Assembly (NCBI RefSeq): GCF_009662475.1
Contig: NZ_CP045571.1
Span: 132,501 to 196,500, forward strand
Direction: 5' to 3'
DNA length: 64,000 nucleotides
Origin: Acidithiobacillus thiooxidans ATCC 19377
Lineage (GTDB): Bacteria > Pseudomonadota > Gammaproteobacteria > Acidithiobacillales > Acidithiobacillaceae
Under the pieces are notes generated by a model. The model saw nothing but the letters and a program-made list of their open reading frames with translations. It ran no database searches and was not told where the DNA came from. Positions 33,801 through 42,480 of this stretch are shown here, piece after piece; position 1 is the first letter of the stretch, and every line of letters starts with the position of its first letter. The translations under genes were made by a program, and so were the position numbers.

Positions 33801-35104
33801 CAGAAGTTTTACAAAATATTCCCTTCCTCGCTACGGAACGTACCGAGGCCTTGCTGGATATTGAGCGGCATCTGATAGCGGGTCAGTCGGCCATCGAACG
33901 ATGGTTTCGAGGTCAGTTTCAAAAAACCCCGGCGCCCTTTTACGCGTCTGTCGATTTGCGCAACTCCGGGTTCAAGTTGGCACCGGTGGATACCAATCTG
34001 TTTTCGGCAGGTTTCAACAATCTGAACCCTGAATTTTCATCGCTCTATGTATCGGCCATTCAGCACTATCTGAACCAGCATCATCCGGGCCTGGAGCGCG
34101 TGCTGCTCATTCCCGAAAATCATACCCGCAACCTGTTTTATCTGGAAAATGTGGCCAGATTGCGAGAGCTTCTGGAAATGTCCGGACTTGAAGTGCGGGT
34201 GGGTTCGCTCTTGCTGGAAGAGCGCACAGCTTATGATTTACCTTCGGGTAATTCCCTGCTTTTGGAGCCAATTTTTCGTGAAGGTGGACGCTTAAAGGCC
34301 GCAGGATTTGATCCCCAGCTGATTTTGCTCAATAACGATCTTTCCGGCGGTGTTCCGGAAATTCTGGAGAATCTCGAACAGCCCATATCACCGCCTCTGG
34401 CGGCGGGCTGGCGCTCGCGGCGGAAGTCCCAGCACTTTGCCCATTATCGTGCCGCTGCGCATGAGCTGGCGGAAGTGATTGATATCGACCCCTGGTTGAT
34501 TGATCCGTTTTTCCGGCGTTGTCAGGGTATTGATTTCATGCGTGCCGAAGGCCGTGATTGCCTGGTCGCCAATGTGGATGCGGTTCTGGAGCTGACCCGC
34601 GAGCGCTACGCCCACTATGGGATTACCCAGCGTCCGTTTGTGATTGTCAAAGCCGACGCGGGCACCTACGGAATGGGCATCATGACGGCTTACTCCGGTG
34701 AAGAGTTCATGGATCTCAATCGCAAGGAACGCACGCGCATGGCTAAAAGTAAGGAAGGTCTGCCAGTGAGTGACGTGTTTATTCAGGAAGGGGTGTATAC
34801 CTTTGAGCAGACCGCCGAGGAGGCGGTGGCTGAGCCGGTAGTTTATATGGTGGGTCAGCAGGTGCTGGGTGGCTTTTACCGGGTGCATACCGGACGGGGG
34901 CGCGATGAAAACCTGAATGCCCCCGGCGCGCATTTTGAGCCCATGGCCTTTGGTGAGCCTTGCATACTGCCTTGCCGGAAATCGCCGCCCGATGCCCCGG
35001 TAAACCGTTACTATGCCTATGGCGTCATTGCCCGCCTGACCCTGGTGGCGGCGGCCCGGGAAATGGCCGATTGGCGTCGACAGCAAATCCGGAGTGTTGA
35101 GTGA
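33797..35104 (+). CDS. gshA: glutamate-cysteine ligase (proteobacterial GshA type)
   Basis: First step of glutathione synthesis: ATP-dependent joining of glutamate and cysteine. 435 residues. It matches the GshA family found in beta-proteobacteria and acidithiobacilli, which differs from the E. coli enzyme: SVDLRNSGFKLAPVDTNLFSAGFNN, LIPENHTRNLFYLENV, and VKADAGTYGMGIMTA. ATG 33797 overlaps the gltA stop by ATGA. gshB follows at once, so both steps are made together. Glutathione is important for redox, metal and sulfane-sulfur handling. Confidence 0.92.
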   Translation: MTEVLQNIPFLATERTEALLDIERHLIAGQSAIERWFRGQFQKTPAPFYASVDLRNSGFKLAPVDTNLFSAGFNNLNPEFSSLYVSAIQHYLNQHHPGLERVLLIPENHTRNLFYLENVARLRELLEMSGLEVRVGSLLLEERTAYDLPSGNSLLLEPIFREGGRLKAAGFDPQLILLNNDLSGGVPEILENLEQPISPPLAAGWRSRRKSQHFAHYRAAAHELAEVIDIDPWLIDPFFRRCQGIDFMRAEGRDCLVANVDAVLELTRERYAHYGITQRPFVIVKADAGTYGMGIMTAYSGEEFMDLNRKERTRMAKSKEGLPVSDVFIQEGVYTFEQTAEEAVAEPVVYMVGQQVLGGFYRVHTGRGRDENLNAPGAHFEPMAFGEPCILPCRKSPPDAPVNRYYAYGVIARLTLVAAAREMADWRRQQIRSVE

Positions 35105-36042
35105 TGGCCCCGTTGAAAGCAGCCATTCTCATGGATCCCATAGCCGGGATCAAACCCGCCAAAGACAGCACTTTCGCCATGCTCCTGGCGGCGCAGGCAC
35201 GGGGGCACCAGTGCTGGGTGTTTGGCCTGCCTGATTTGTTCATGCGCGATGGCAAGGTCTGGGCACGCCTGCAGGCGGTGACGGTGCAGGATGAAAGTAC
35301 CGACTTCGCGACGCTGGCTGCCGTTGAAGAGCGGCCCCTGGCAGATATGGACGTGGTACTGATGCGCAAGGATCCTCCGGTAGATCTGGAATATCTGACC
35401 GCCTGCTATCTGCTGGAACATGCCGGAACCTGGGTGGTGAACAACCCGGTGAGTCTGCGTAATGCCAATGAAAAACTCTATGCCTTGCATTTCCCCGAGT
35501 TTCTCCCGCCCTTTCTGGTCAGTCGTGATCTGGGTGACCTGCGCGCTTTTCTGGCCGAGCATGGCGAGGTGGTGGTCAAACCCCTTTCTGCGCGGGGGGG
35601 CGAAGGGGTATTTTACCTGCACCAGCAAGACCGCAATGTGGGCAGCATCCTCGAAACCGTAACGGCCTGGGGACAGCGTTATGTCATGGCCCAGCGCTAT
35701 ATTCCGGCCATACGCGAAGGCGACAAGCGCATTATTCTGGTGGACGGCGTGGCGGTGCCCGGTGCCATGTTGCGGGTACCTTCTGAAAAAGACTTTCGCG
35801 GCAATCTGGTAGCAGGGGCTACAGCCGTAGCCGCAGAGCTGAGTGCGCGGGATCAGGATATTTGTGCGGCAATAGGGCCAGCTCTCCGTGCTGCAGGATT
35901 ACTTTTTGTCGGGCTGGATGTGATTGGCGGCTATGTGACTGAAATCAACGTCACCAGTCCCACCGGGGTGCGGGAGATTCGTCGCTTTTTTGCTGTGGAT
36001 GCCGCCGAGCTGCTCTGGCAGCGTCTGGAGCAAGGGCAGTAA
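35104..36042 (+). CDS. gshB: glutathione synthetase
   Basis: Second step: adds glycine to gamma-glutamylcysteine. 312 residues, ATP-grasp fold. Recognisable: MDPIAGIKPAKDSTFAMLLAA, MRKDPPVDLEYLTACYLLE, VVKPLSARGGEGVFYL and the terminal EINVTSPTGVREI. ATG 35104 shares one base with the gshA stop; the GTG at 35101 is an equally placed alternative (GGAG at 35091-35094). Part of the gltA-gshA-gshB unit. Confidence 0.94.
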   Translation: MAPLKAAILMDPIAGIKPAKDSTFAMLLAAQARGHQCWVFGLPDLFMRDGKVWARLQAVTVQDESTDFATLAAVEERPLADMDVVLMRKDPPVDLEYLTACYLLEHAGTWVVNNPVSLRNANEKLYALHFPEFLPPFLVSRDLGDLRAFLAEHGEVVVKPLSARGGEGVFYLHQQDRNVGSILETVTAWGQRYVMAQRYIPAIREGDKRIILVDGVAVPGAMLRVPSEKDFRGNLVAGATAVAAELSARDQDICAAIGPALRAAGLLFVGLDVIGGYVTEINVTSPTGVREIRRFFAVDAAELLWQRLEQGQ

Positions 36043-36109
36043 TGGCCGCGCTGGCACAGTCGGGAATGCAATCTGCCGTTTTTCATCGAAAACCCGTATG
36101 ATAGGCAGT

Positions 36110-36670
36110 ATGACGAATTTCTCTTCACTTAAAAATCATCTGCTCATTGCCATGCCGGCGCTTCATGACGGTATTTTTGACCGGACGGTGATTGTGGTTT
36201 GTGAGCATAGCCCCGACGGTGCCATGGGCGTGGTCATCAATCGTCTTGTTGATATCAACATGTCCGAAGCTCTCAAGGCTGTAGATATCCAGCCTTCCGA
36301 AGAAATGATTCATCGCCCGGTGTATTGGGGGGGGCCGGTGCAGCCGCAACACGGTTTCATATTGCATTCGCCCAAGGGTGAATGGCTTTCCAGTCTCGAG
36401 GTGAACGAGGACCTGGCATTGACCAGCTCTCCCGATATTTTGCAAGCCATCGCCCAGCATGAGGAACCGCAACGATATTTGCTGGCTTTGGGCTATGCCG
36501 GTTGGGGTGCACAGCAACTGGAAGAAGAGCTGAAAGAAAATTCCTGGTTGCACGGCTCGCTGGATATGCAGGTCATGTTTGAGTTGCCCGCCAGTGAACG
36601 CTGGCAGGCCGCCGCGCGCTCCCTCGGCGTGGATATGCGCCTGCTCAGTGGGGCGGCGGGCCATGCCTGA
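36110..36670 (+). CDS. YqgE/AlgH family protein
   Basis: 186 residues of the UPF0301 (AlgH) family. The fold is known but the biochemical function is not. Conserved: NHLLIAMPALHDGIFDRTVIVV, GAMGVVINR, YWGGPVQPQHGFILH and GYAGWGAQQLEEEL. In many proteobacteria it precedes ruvX, as here. ATG 36110 has a weak AGGCAG; the 67-bp gap after gshB may hold a promoter. Overlaps ruvX by 8 bases. Confidence 0.92.
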   Translation: MTNFSSLKNHLLIAMPALHDGIFDRTVIVVCEHSPDGAMGVVINRLVDINMSEALKAVDIQPSEEMIHRPVYWGGPVQPQHGFILHSPKGEWLSSLEVNEDLALTSSPDILQAIAQHEEPQRYLLALGYAGWGAQQLEEELKENSWLHGSLDMQVMFELPASERWQAAARSLGVDMRLLSGAAGHA

Positions 36671-37094
36671 GGGCTCCGGGCCGCTTCTGGGGGTTGATTT
36701 CGGGGAGCGACGTATTGGTATTGCCGTGTTGGGCGAATCCGGTTGGGCGCCGCAGGGCGTGGCTACCCTGCGCAATGGCGAGAGCGGCCCGGATTGGGAG
36801 AGCTTTGCGCGCATCCTCAAGGACTGGCGACCGCGCGCGATAGTTCTGGGTTTGCCCCTGAACATGGACGATAGTGAAGGCTTGATGGTGCGCCGGGTGC
36901 GCAATTTTGCCAAGAGTCTGCAGTGCCGTTTCCCCCTGCCGGTGCACTGGGTTGACGAACGCCTCAGCAGCCACGCTGCCGAATGGATGCTGAAAGAACG
37001 GGCGCTTTCGGCGAAGCGCCGCGCCGGGCTTTTGGATCAGGCCGCTGCCTGTGAAATTCTCCAGACTTTTCAGGATGTCGGAGCCATGCAATGA
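36663..37094 (+). CDS. ruvX: RuvX/YqgF, RNase H-fold nuclease
   Basis: 143 residues with the RNase H fold: LLGVDFGERRIGIAV carries the first catalytic Asp, GLPLNMDDSEG the central loop, and VHWVDERLSSHAAE and LLDQAAACEILQ the remaining acidic residues. YqgF proteins take part in 16S rRNA 5' end maturation and have been proposed as Holliday junction resolvases. ATG 36663 overlaps yqgE; ATGA overlap with pyrR. Confidence 0.93.
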   Translation: MPEGSGPLLGVDFGERRIGIAVLGESGWAPQGVATLRNGESGPDWESFARILKDWRPRAIVLGLPLNMDDSEGLMVRRVRNFAKSLQCRFPLPVHWVDERLSSHAAEWMLKERALSAKRRAGLLDQAAACEILQTFQDVGAMQ

Positions 37095-37600
37095 ATGCAG
37101 ACTGGGATGTGACAACACTGCTGGAAGGCATGGTTCGGGATTTGCGCCCGCGTGTGGACCCGGAGCAGACCGCCATGATTGGTATATTTACGGGTGGTGT
37201 CTGGATAGCCCAGGCGCTGCACCGCGCTTTGGGGCTGAAAACGGCGCTGGGGCAGCTGGATATTTCTTTTTATCGGGATGATTTCAGTCAGATTGGTCTG
37301 CACCCGCAGGTGCGGGCGTCGGATATTCCCTTTGCTGTGGACGGTCGCTCCATCATTCTGGTGGATGACGTGCTCTATACGGGGCGTACCATCCGCGCCG
37401 CCATGAACGAAATATTTGATTATGGCCGACCGGCTAGCATCCTCCTGGCCGTACTGGTAGATCGCGGTGGGCACGAAGTCCCGGTGGCGGCCGACATCGC
37501 TGCCCTGCGCCTCAACGCGGCGGCGGGTGGACAAATCAAACTCCGGGGGCCCGATCCGCTGCGTCTGGAATTGCTGACATCGCCAAGGACAGCTTCATGA
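37091..37600 (+). CDS. pyrR: PyrR, pyrimidine operon regulator / uracil phosphoribosyltransferase
   Basis: 169 residues with the PRPP-binding motif [17 protein letters not shown]. In Gram-positive bacteria PyrR is an attenuation protein; in Pseudomonas-type clusters it also regulates the pyr genes downstream. No attenuator hairpin is visible between it and pyrB, because the genes overlap by ATGA (37597). ATG 37091. Confidence 0.93.
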   Translation: MNADWDVTTLLEGMVRDLRPRVDPEQTAMIGIFTGGVWIAQALHRALGLKTALGQLDISFYRDDFSQIGLHPQVRASDIPFAVDGRSIILVDDVLYTGRTIRAAMNEIFDYGRPASILLAVLVDRGGHEVPVAADIAALRLNAAAGGQIKLRGPDPLRLELLTSPRTAS

Positions 37601-38595
37601 GTCTTTCTACTTTCCGTTTTGGTGATGGTAATCCGCAATATGATGCCCAGGGTCGTCTCCGCCATCTGCTCAACACCGAAGGGCTGCGTGAACCCGAAAT
37701 GCTGCAGATTCTGGATACGGCCGAATCCTTCCTCAGCATCGCGCAGCGCAGTGTCAAAAAAACCCCGACGCTCCGGGGCAAAACCATCGTCAATCTGTTT
37801 TTTGAGAACAGCACACGCACGCGGAGCACCTTTGAGCTGGCCGCCAAACGCCTCTCCGCCGATGTTTTGAATATTGCGGTCAGTACCAGCAGTGCCAGTA
37901 AGGGCGAATCTCTGATCGACACGGTGGATAATCTGATGGCCATGCAGGTGGATGGTTTTGTGATTCGCCATCCGGAAGCTGGAGCCGCGCATCTGATCGC
38001 CCGGCATCTGGGAGACTCGGCGCTGGTGATCAATGCAGGTGATGGCCAGCATGCCCATCCGACCCAGGCCTTGCTGGACGTATTCACGATTCGGCGTCTG
38101 GCCGGCCCCATTGAAGACCGGGTCGTGGCTATTGTGGGTGATGTGCTGCATTCGCGGGTGGCGCGTTCCCAGATTCATGCCTTGTCGATTCTCGGTTGCC
38201 CGGAAATCCGGGTCATCGGACCACAAACCCTGGTTCCCAAAGAACTCTCCGCGCTGGGGGTGCATGTCTACCACGACCTGCAGGCAGGATTGCGCGGTGT
38301 CGATGTCATTTGTGCCCTGCGATTGCAGAAGGAACGCATGGAATCCCATCGTCTGCCCAGTCTGGATGAATTCCATCGCCGCTTTGGCCTTACTCCGGAG
38401 CGCTTACAGTGGGCGCAGCCTGATGCGCTAGTCCTGCATCCGGGGCCTATGAATCGCGGCGTGGAAATTGCGTCGGAAGTGGCGGACGGTCATCAGGCCG
38501 TGATTTTGCAACAGGTTGCACACGGTCTCGCCGTGCGTATGGCGGTATTGACGCTCCTGGCGGGTGCTGCGGGCGGAGGCGAAAACCATGCGTAG
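37597..38595 (+). CDS. pyrB: aspartate carbamoyltransferase catalytic subunit
   Basis: Forms carbamoyl aspartate in pyrimidine synthesis. 332 residues. The carbamoyl phosphate loop [19 protein letters not shown] is intact, as are [17 protein letters not shown] and [12 protein letters not shown]. No pyrI is present; instead a dihydroorotase-like gene overlaps its end, as in Pseudomonas, where PyrB and the inactive PyrC' form the enzyme complex. Confidence 0.96.
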   Translation: MSLSTFRFGDGNPQYDAQGRLRHLLNTEGLREPEMLQILDTAESFLSIAQRSVKKTPTLRGKTIVNLFFENSTRTRSTFELAAKRLSADVLNIAVSTSSASKGESLIDTVDNLMAMQVDGFVIRHPEAGAAHLIARHLGDSALVINAGDGQHAHPTQALLDVFTIRRLAGPIEDRVVAIVGDVLHSRVARSQIHALSILGCPEIRVIGPQTLVPKELSALGVHVYHDLQAGLRGVDVICALRLQKERMESHRLPSLDEFHRRFGLTPERLQWAQPDALVLHPGPMNRGVEIASEVADGHQAVILQQVAHGLAVRMAVLTLLAGAAGGGENHA

Positions 38596-39862
38596 AATCA
38601 TCCGCAATGTCCGCGTCATGGATCCCGGCGATGGTTTTGATGCGATTACCGACCTGGCCATTGCCGCTGGAAAAATCGCTATTCGGGGTGCTGTTGCTGA
38701 GGATTTTCGGGCGGATGAAATTCTCGATGGTACTGGCCTAGTAGCTTGCCCGGGGCTTATCGAAAGCAGCCTACAGGCGCATAGTCCCGGTCATGGACGC
38801 GATGGCGATCTGACCAGCGAGTTGCAGGCCGCCGTGGCGGGTGGGGTGACGCAGGTCGTGTTGCGTCCGGATACCCAGCCCGTTGCCGATACCCCTGCCG
38901 TCCTCCGGGAGCAGCAACTGTTGGCTGGAAAGCTGGCTCTGGCGCGGGTGCAGGTCAGCGCGGCCCTGACAACGGGCTTGCAGGGGCAAGCCTTAAGTGA
39001 AATGACGGCACTTATGGACGCCGGGGCGCGGGTGTTCAGTCAGGCCAAGCAGCCTGTCCATAGCGCCGCCCTGCTGCGTCTGGCCCTGAGCTACGCGGCT
39101 GATTTGGGACTGCCGGTAATGCTCCATCCCGAAGACCCCGAACTGGCCGCCCATGGCGTGATGAACGAAAGCGGGTTGAGCCTGCGGCTGGGCCTTCCGG
39201 GGCGCACGGCCGTGGCTGAACAGGTGGGCATCCAGCGGGATATAGCCATTGCGGCACTAAGTGGCTGCCCTCTGTTTTTCCCTCATCTCAGCACGGGCGG
39301 CGCTGTTGCTGCGGTAAAAGCCGCCCGTAAGCGTGGTGAGGCGGTGCGCTGCGGGGTCAGCATCCACCACCTGCTGCTCAGTGAGCAGGATGTCGGGTTT
39401 TTCAACGTTCATGCTAAGGTGTTGCCACCGTTACGCTCTTTGGCCGAACGGGATGCCCTGCGCCGGGCCGTGGCCGATGGCGATGTCACGGCCATCAGCA
39501 GCGATCATAGTCCCTGGGGGGTAGACCGCGAGAGCATGACCTTTATTCAGGCTCCTTTCGGGATCAGTGCGGTGGAGTGGTTATTGCCGCTGACTTTGCG
39601 TCTGGTGGACGACGGCCTGCTGGGTTTAATGGCTGCGCTGCGATTACTCAGCACCGGCCCTGCTCAGGCGCTGGGCTTGCCGCTGCCTTCTCTGCAAGTC
39701 GGCAGTGTGGCGGATTTGTGTCTGTTTGATCCGGAAGCGGCATTTACCCTTAATCCCGCATCCGGAGCTAGCCGGGGCCGCAATCTGCCCTATGCACAAT
39801 GGGATCTGCGTGGTCGGGTGCGCTATACCCTGGTGGAGGGGCGGGTGGTGTTTCGGGGTTGA
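38588..39862 (+). CDS. pyrC': dihydroorotase-like protein, probably catalytically inactive (PyrC')
   Basis: 425 residues of the class I dihydroorotase family, but the metal-binding motif DxHxH after the first strand (normally PGLVDxHVH) reads [14 protein letters not shown], so the key His pair is missing. Other family features survive: [21 protein letters not shown] and SSDHSPWG. This matches the PyrC' of Pseudomonas, which has no activity and serves to assemble PyrB; a working PyrC should be encoded elsewhere. ATG 38588 follows GGAGG and overlaps pyrB by 8 bases. Confidence 0.9.
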   Translation: MRRIIRNVRVMDPGDGFDAITDLAIAAGKIAIRGAVAEDFRADEILDGTGLVACPGLIESSLQAHSPGHGRDGDLTSELQAAVAGGVTQVVLRPDTQPVADTPAVLREQQLLAGKLALARVQVSAALTTGLQGQALSEMTALMDAGARVFSQAKQPVHSAALLRLALSYAADLGLPVMLHPEDPELAAHGVMNESGLSLRLGLPGRTAVAEQVGIQRDIAIAALSGCPLFFPHLSTGGAVAAVKAARKRGEAVRCGVSIHHLLLSEQDVGFFNVHAKVLPPLRSLAERDALRRAVADGDVTAISSDHSPWGVDRESMTFIQAPFGISAVEWLLPLTLRLVDDGLLGLMAALRLLSTGPAQALGLPLPSLQVGSVADLCLFDPEAAFTLNPASGASRGRNLPYAQWDLRGRVRYTLVEGRVVFRG

Positions 39863-39929
39863 GGATGTTTGTGCCAAAACCCCCTAGCGGTCTAAGATGA
39901 CTGCCTGTAGTGGTCTTGTGGAAAGGGTC

Positions 39930-40207
39930 ATGAATATTAACGTCTCAGAATCAAAGCCAGTTGTTTGAAACTGATTGACGAAGTCGCTACAACGCACGAG
40001 CCTTTGGTCATCGGCAAGCGCGGCAAACCCTTGGTCAAATTGGTTCCTATTGTCGATGAAACGCCAAAAAGCATGTTTGGTTATATGAAGGGCACCGTCA
40101 CGATCCATGGAGATATCCTCGCCCCGCTGGACGAGCTGTGGTCAGCGGAAAATGGCGATGGAGATGATCTCTACTCCGGCTTGCGACCCAGCGGCGGAAA
40201 AAAATGA
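39930..40207 (+). pseudogene. Phd/YefM-type antitoxin with a one-base frameshift
   Basis: ATG 39930 opens MNINVSES and meets a stop within 13 codons. In another frame the antitoxin continues from 39965: KLIDEVATTHEPLVIGKRGKPLVKLVP, a clear Phd/YefM N-terminal half. Adding one T at about 39950 gives NVSEFKASCLKLIDEV and a normal 92-residue protein. The C-terminus (GDGDDLYSGLRPSGGKK) is the toxin-binding tail. It is followed directly by a PIN-toxin remnant. Confidence 0.75.
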
Positions 40208-40375
40208 GCGATGCTTTACGCTTGATACGGACGCCTGGGTCTGGTACGCAGAAGGCACCAAGGAGCAATTACCATCTGCCGTACTGGCTGCCATTGAGGT
40301 CTGCGTCTAGTCACGGCTGACCGCAAAATCAGAGAGTACGGTAAGGTCGGCAACGCTCAAATACTGGCCATTTGA
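40204..40375 (+). pseudogene. VapC-like PIN-domain toxin remnant with internal deletion
   Basis: 40212-40300 encodes the N-terminal piece CFTLDTDAWVWYAEGTKEQL (the first PIN Asp in LDTDAW), and 40310-40375 in a different frame encodes the C-terminal piece VTADRKIREYGKVGNAQILA, typical of the PIN end. About 60-70 central residues, including other acidic active-site residues, are missing. The start at ATG 40204 is also out of frame with the first piece. The toxin cannot be active. Confidence 0.7.
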
Positions 40376-40463
40376 CATAGAGGAGAAGCACTTAAAAACC
40401 TTTTGTCTGGACCCCTCCGGCCCCTGGGCCTGTTTCACCCGGCCGGATATGAGGAGGATGCCC

Positions 40464-40721
40464 ATGTCCGAACTCCACTTTATCGTTGAAGAAGCTCCAG
40501 AAGGTGGCTTCATAGCCCGCGCTGTTGGTATGGACATTTTTACCGAGTCTGATGACCTGGCCGCTTTACATGCTCAGGTGCGGGATGCAGTGCACTGCCA
40601 TTTTGAGGACGCGCTCTATTCATTGGATAATATCGCCCTGCTAATAAGTCGGGCGTGGATTGAAACATGTGGTTTTGGGCGCCCGACACCAGATTGGATG
40701 GCTCTAGTTTGTCGTAAATGA
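40464..40721 (+). CDS. HicB-like antitoxin-type protein, altered C-terminus
   Basis: 85 residues starting at ATG 40464 after AGGAGG. SELHFIVEEAPEGGFIARAVG and the following IFTESDDLAALHAQVRDAVHCHFED match a group of small proteins often mislabelled as oxoisovalerate dehydrogenase subunits and related to HicB antitoxins. After HCHFED the expected ending is lost, and the sequence runs into unrelated residues (LISRAWIETCGFGRPTPDW), probably a rearrangement. No HicA-like toxin follows. It may be a remnant. Confidence 0.55.
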   Translation: MSELHFIVEEAPEGGFIARAVGMDIFTESDDLAALHAQVRDAVHCHFEDALYSLDNIALLISRAWIETCGFGRPTPDWMALVCRK

Positions 40722-40886
40722 TCCAGGGTATCCTGCACGGAGGTAACCCGATCGGTATCACTCTGAGAGTGTATGTCTATCAACTTGATTTTTTATATTA
40801 TTTTCATGCAACTTAAGCATATTAAGGCTTCGCGTAAGCTTTCGTTCCATTGGACTCCAGACCCCATTCATGTTGCGTCGTATCTT

Positions 40887-40906
40887 ATGTATGCTTAGTC
40901 ATACAT
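40887..40906. promoter_or_regulatory. operator-like inverted repeat before the ribbon-helix-helix gene
   Basis: ATGTATG-cttagt-CATACAT, perfect 7-bp arms. It overlaps a possible promoter (TTGCGT at 40873, TAGTCA at 40896) and lies 19 bases before the antitoxin start, as expected for an autoregulated toxin-antitoxin promoter. Confidence 0.5.
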
Positions 40907-40924
40907 TCAGCTCGGAGGTGCATC

Positions 40925-41167
40925 ATGTCGTCTGTATTGACTATCAGGGTGCCAGAAGCCGTTCAGGATGATTTGGAATCGTTGGCGGAAATGACCGGAC
41001 GTAGCCGGTCTTGGTTGGCTATGGAGGCCATCAAAGAGTACCTGGAAGGGGAGCAATGGCAGGCATCCCAGATTCATGTTGGGCTTGTAGATGCTGATGC
41101 CGAAGATTTTGCCAGCACAGAGGAGGTTGCGGCTGTGTTCGACAAATGGGCTTCGCGTGCAGATTAA
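40925..41167 (+). CDS. ribbon-helix-helix (CopG/ParD-like) antitoxin
   Basis: 80 residues. The N-terminal SVLTIRVPEAVQDDLESLAEMTGRSRSWLAMEAIKEYL is a typical DNA-binding ribbon-helix-helix (beta strand then two helices); the acidic C-terminal half would wrap the toxin. ATG 40925 has GGAGG seven bases upstream. Its toxin partner is present only as a short fragment (41157-41210), so this is an orphan antitoxin. It probably represses itself through the palindrome just upstream. Confidence 0.82.
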   Translation: MSSVLTIRVPEAVQDDLESLAEMTGRSRSWLAMEAIKEYLEGEQWQASQIHVGLVDADAEDFASTEEVAAVFDKWASRAD

Positions 41168-41210
41168 GTTTTTTCGTAACGCTTTGCGTGACCTTGGTGA
41201 TGAAGCGGCA
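41157..41210 (+). pseudogene. N-terminal fragment of a ParE/RelE-type toxin
   Basis: GTG 41157, overlapping the antitoxin stop, opens VQIKFFRNALRDLGDEAA, which matches the start of ParE-like toxins (VKWTRKALRDLDDEA pattern). After about 18 residues the match ends where the minus-strand gene at 41211 begins, so a rearrangement removed the rest. The frame stays open to 41354 only as antisense of that gene. Confidence 0.6.
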
Positions 41211-41444
41211 TTAGTCAGCCATTTCCAAGCGACGTTCAATACGGTCCAATCTTTCCCGAATTCTGTCAATGCTGTGTCGGTCATGGATAACTTCAGCATA
41301 ATTACCCGCTTCGTCACGGGCAATGCGGGTAAGCCCTGTCTCTATGCCGCCTAATCTCGCCAAGATTTCGTGGTCACGCTCACGGGCGGCATCCAGCTCA
41401 GCCCGGATTTTTCTGAGTTGTTCCAGTACCAAATTGTCTTCCAT
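41211..41444 (-). CDS. small coiled-coil protein of unknown function
   Basis: 77 residues from ATG 41444 (AGGG eight bases upstream; a GTG at 41453 is possible). Strongly heptad-like: LEQLRKIRAELDAARERDHEILARL and RIRERLDRIERRLEMAD. Similar short proteins (NLVLEQLRxIR...ERLxRIERRL) are common in proteobacteria, often beside toxin-antitoxin or mobile genes, and have no known function. Its 3' end abuts the truncated toxin. Confidence 0.65.
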   Translation of the reverse strand: MEDNLVLEQLRKIRAELDAARERDHEILARLGGIETGLTRIARDEAGNYAEVIHDRHSIDRIRERLDRIERRLEMAD

Positions 41445-41527
41445 TTCGCGCACCCTATGTCTGATTCGCTCTAATTATGGAATCTACAAAGAGAAAAGAC
41501 AATGCGGTGCCTCGCAGTAGTTCCTGT

Positions 41528-42352
41528 TTACTGTTCCTCGTCATCCTTCTTCCGGAAACTCTCCTCTGCCACATCCATTTCGTCGGCAGCACTGCGATCA
41601 GGGGTTTCTTCTTCAACATTTTCTGCAACAGGCTGACGTGTCCGGATGCGTCCTGCAAAGAACAGGCCCAGCTCGAAGAGCATATACATGGGGATGAGGA
41701 GCAGTACCATGGACATGACATCGGGGGGGCTGAGGATGGCTGAGGCGATGGCGCAGACTAAAAACGCATAGCGACGACTCCGCCGCAAGGTCGCAACCTG
41801 AAGAATACCTACGCGTACCAGAACGACAATCAAAATAGGGATTTGAAAGGCCAGACCAAAGGCCAGGGAGAACTTGACGATCAGGGACAAATAGCTGTCC
41901 ACTTTCGGCATGGCGGTGATATCTGAACCGGAAAAACTGGTAAAAAAACGAAACGCATTGGGAAACACCACAAAATAGGCAAAGAGCATTCCGCCAATAA
42001 ACAGAAATATTGAAGCGAAAATGAGGGGGAAAAATGCTTTGCGCTCGTGTTCATATAAGCCCGGAGCCAGAAAAGCCCAGAATTGATAAAGCACTACGGG
42101 CAGTGCCAGCACAAATCCTGAAATCAGGGACAACTGAATATAGGTGAGAAATACTTCGGGAAGGCTGGTGTAGATCAGGTGACTGCCTTTGGGCAGAACC
42201 GCAATCAGGGGGGCAGCAAGAATATTATAAATGGTTTTGGAAAAGGGATAGGAAACGAGAAAACCAACAAAAATGGCGATGACGGATACCAGTACCCGGC
42301 GACGCAGTTCCAGCAAATGACCAATAAAAGTGTTCTCCGCCAATTTCTCCAT
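41528..42352 (-). CDS. tatC: Sec-independent protein translocase TatC
   Basis: Receptor of the twin-arginine pathway, which exports folded proteins. 274 residues with six helices. ENTFIGHLLELRRRVLVSVIAI is the conserved N-terminal region; GLYEHERKAFFPLI and ASAILSPPDVMSM are conserved loops. The C-terminal tail of about 45 residues is acidic and longer than in E. coli. It is separated from tatB by 128 bases without an obvious terminator. Confidence 0.96.
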   Translation of the reverse strand: MEKLAENTFIGHLLELRRRVLVSVIAIFVGFLVSYPFSKTIYNILAAPLIAVLPKGSHLIYTSLPEVFLTYIQLSLISGFVLALPVVLYQFWAFLAPGLYEHERKAFFPLIFASIFLFIGGMLFAYFVVFPNAFRFFTSFSGSDITAMPKVDSYLSLIVKFSLAFGLAFQIPILIVVLVRVGILQVATLRRSRRYAFLVCAIASAILSPPDVMSMVLLLIPMYMLFELGLFFAGRIRTRQPVAENVEEETPDRSAADEMDVAEESFRKKDDEEQ

Positions 42353-42480
42353 GTTTAAGCAATTTCCTCAGGCGGAATACAAAAAAAAGTGTGTGTGCAA
42401 GCATCCAGGCCGTATGAAGGGATAGAAGGCATACAGGGAAAAGTGAAAATAACTACTCCATCAGCAGTAGAGAACGGCCA

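Noticed and set aside
36051-36070. Sigma-54-like TGGCAC...TGCA before yqgE
   Set aside because: The distance between the GG and GC dinucleotides is three bases too long.
41091-41354. An 87-residue plus-strand frame as a complete toxin
   Set aside because: Only its residues at 41157-41210 match a toxin; the rest is the antisense of the minus-strand coiled-coil gene.
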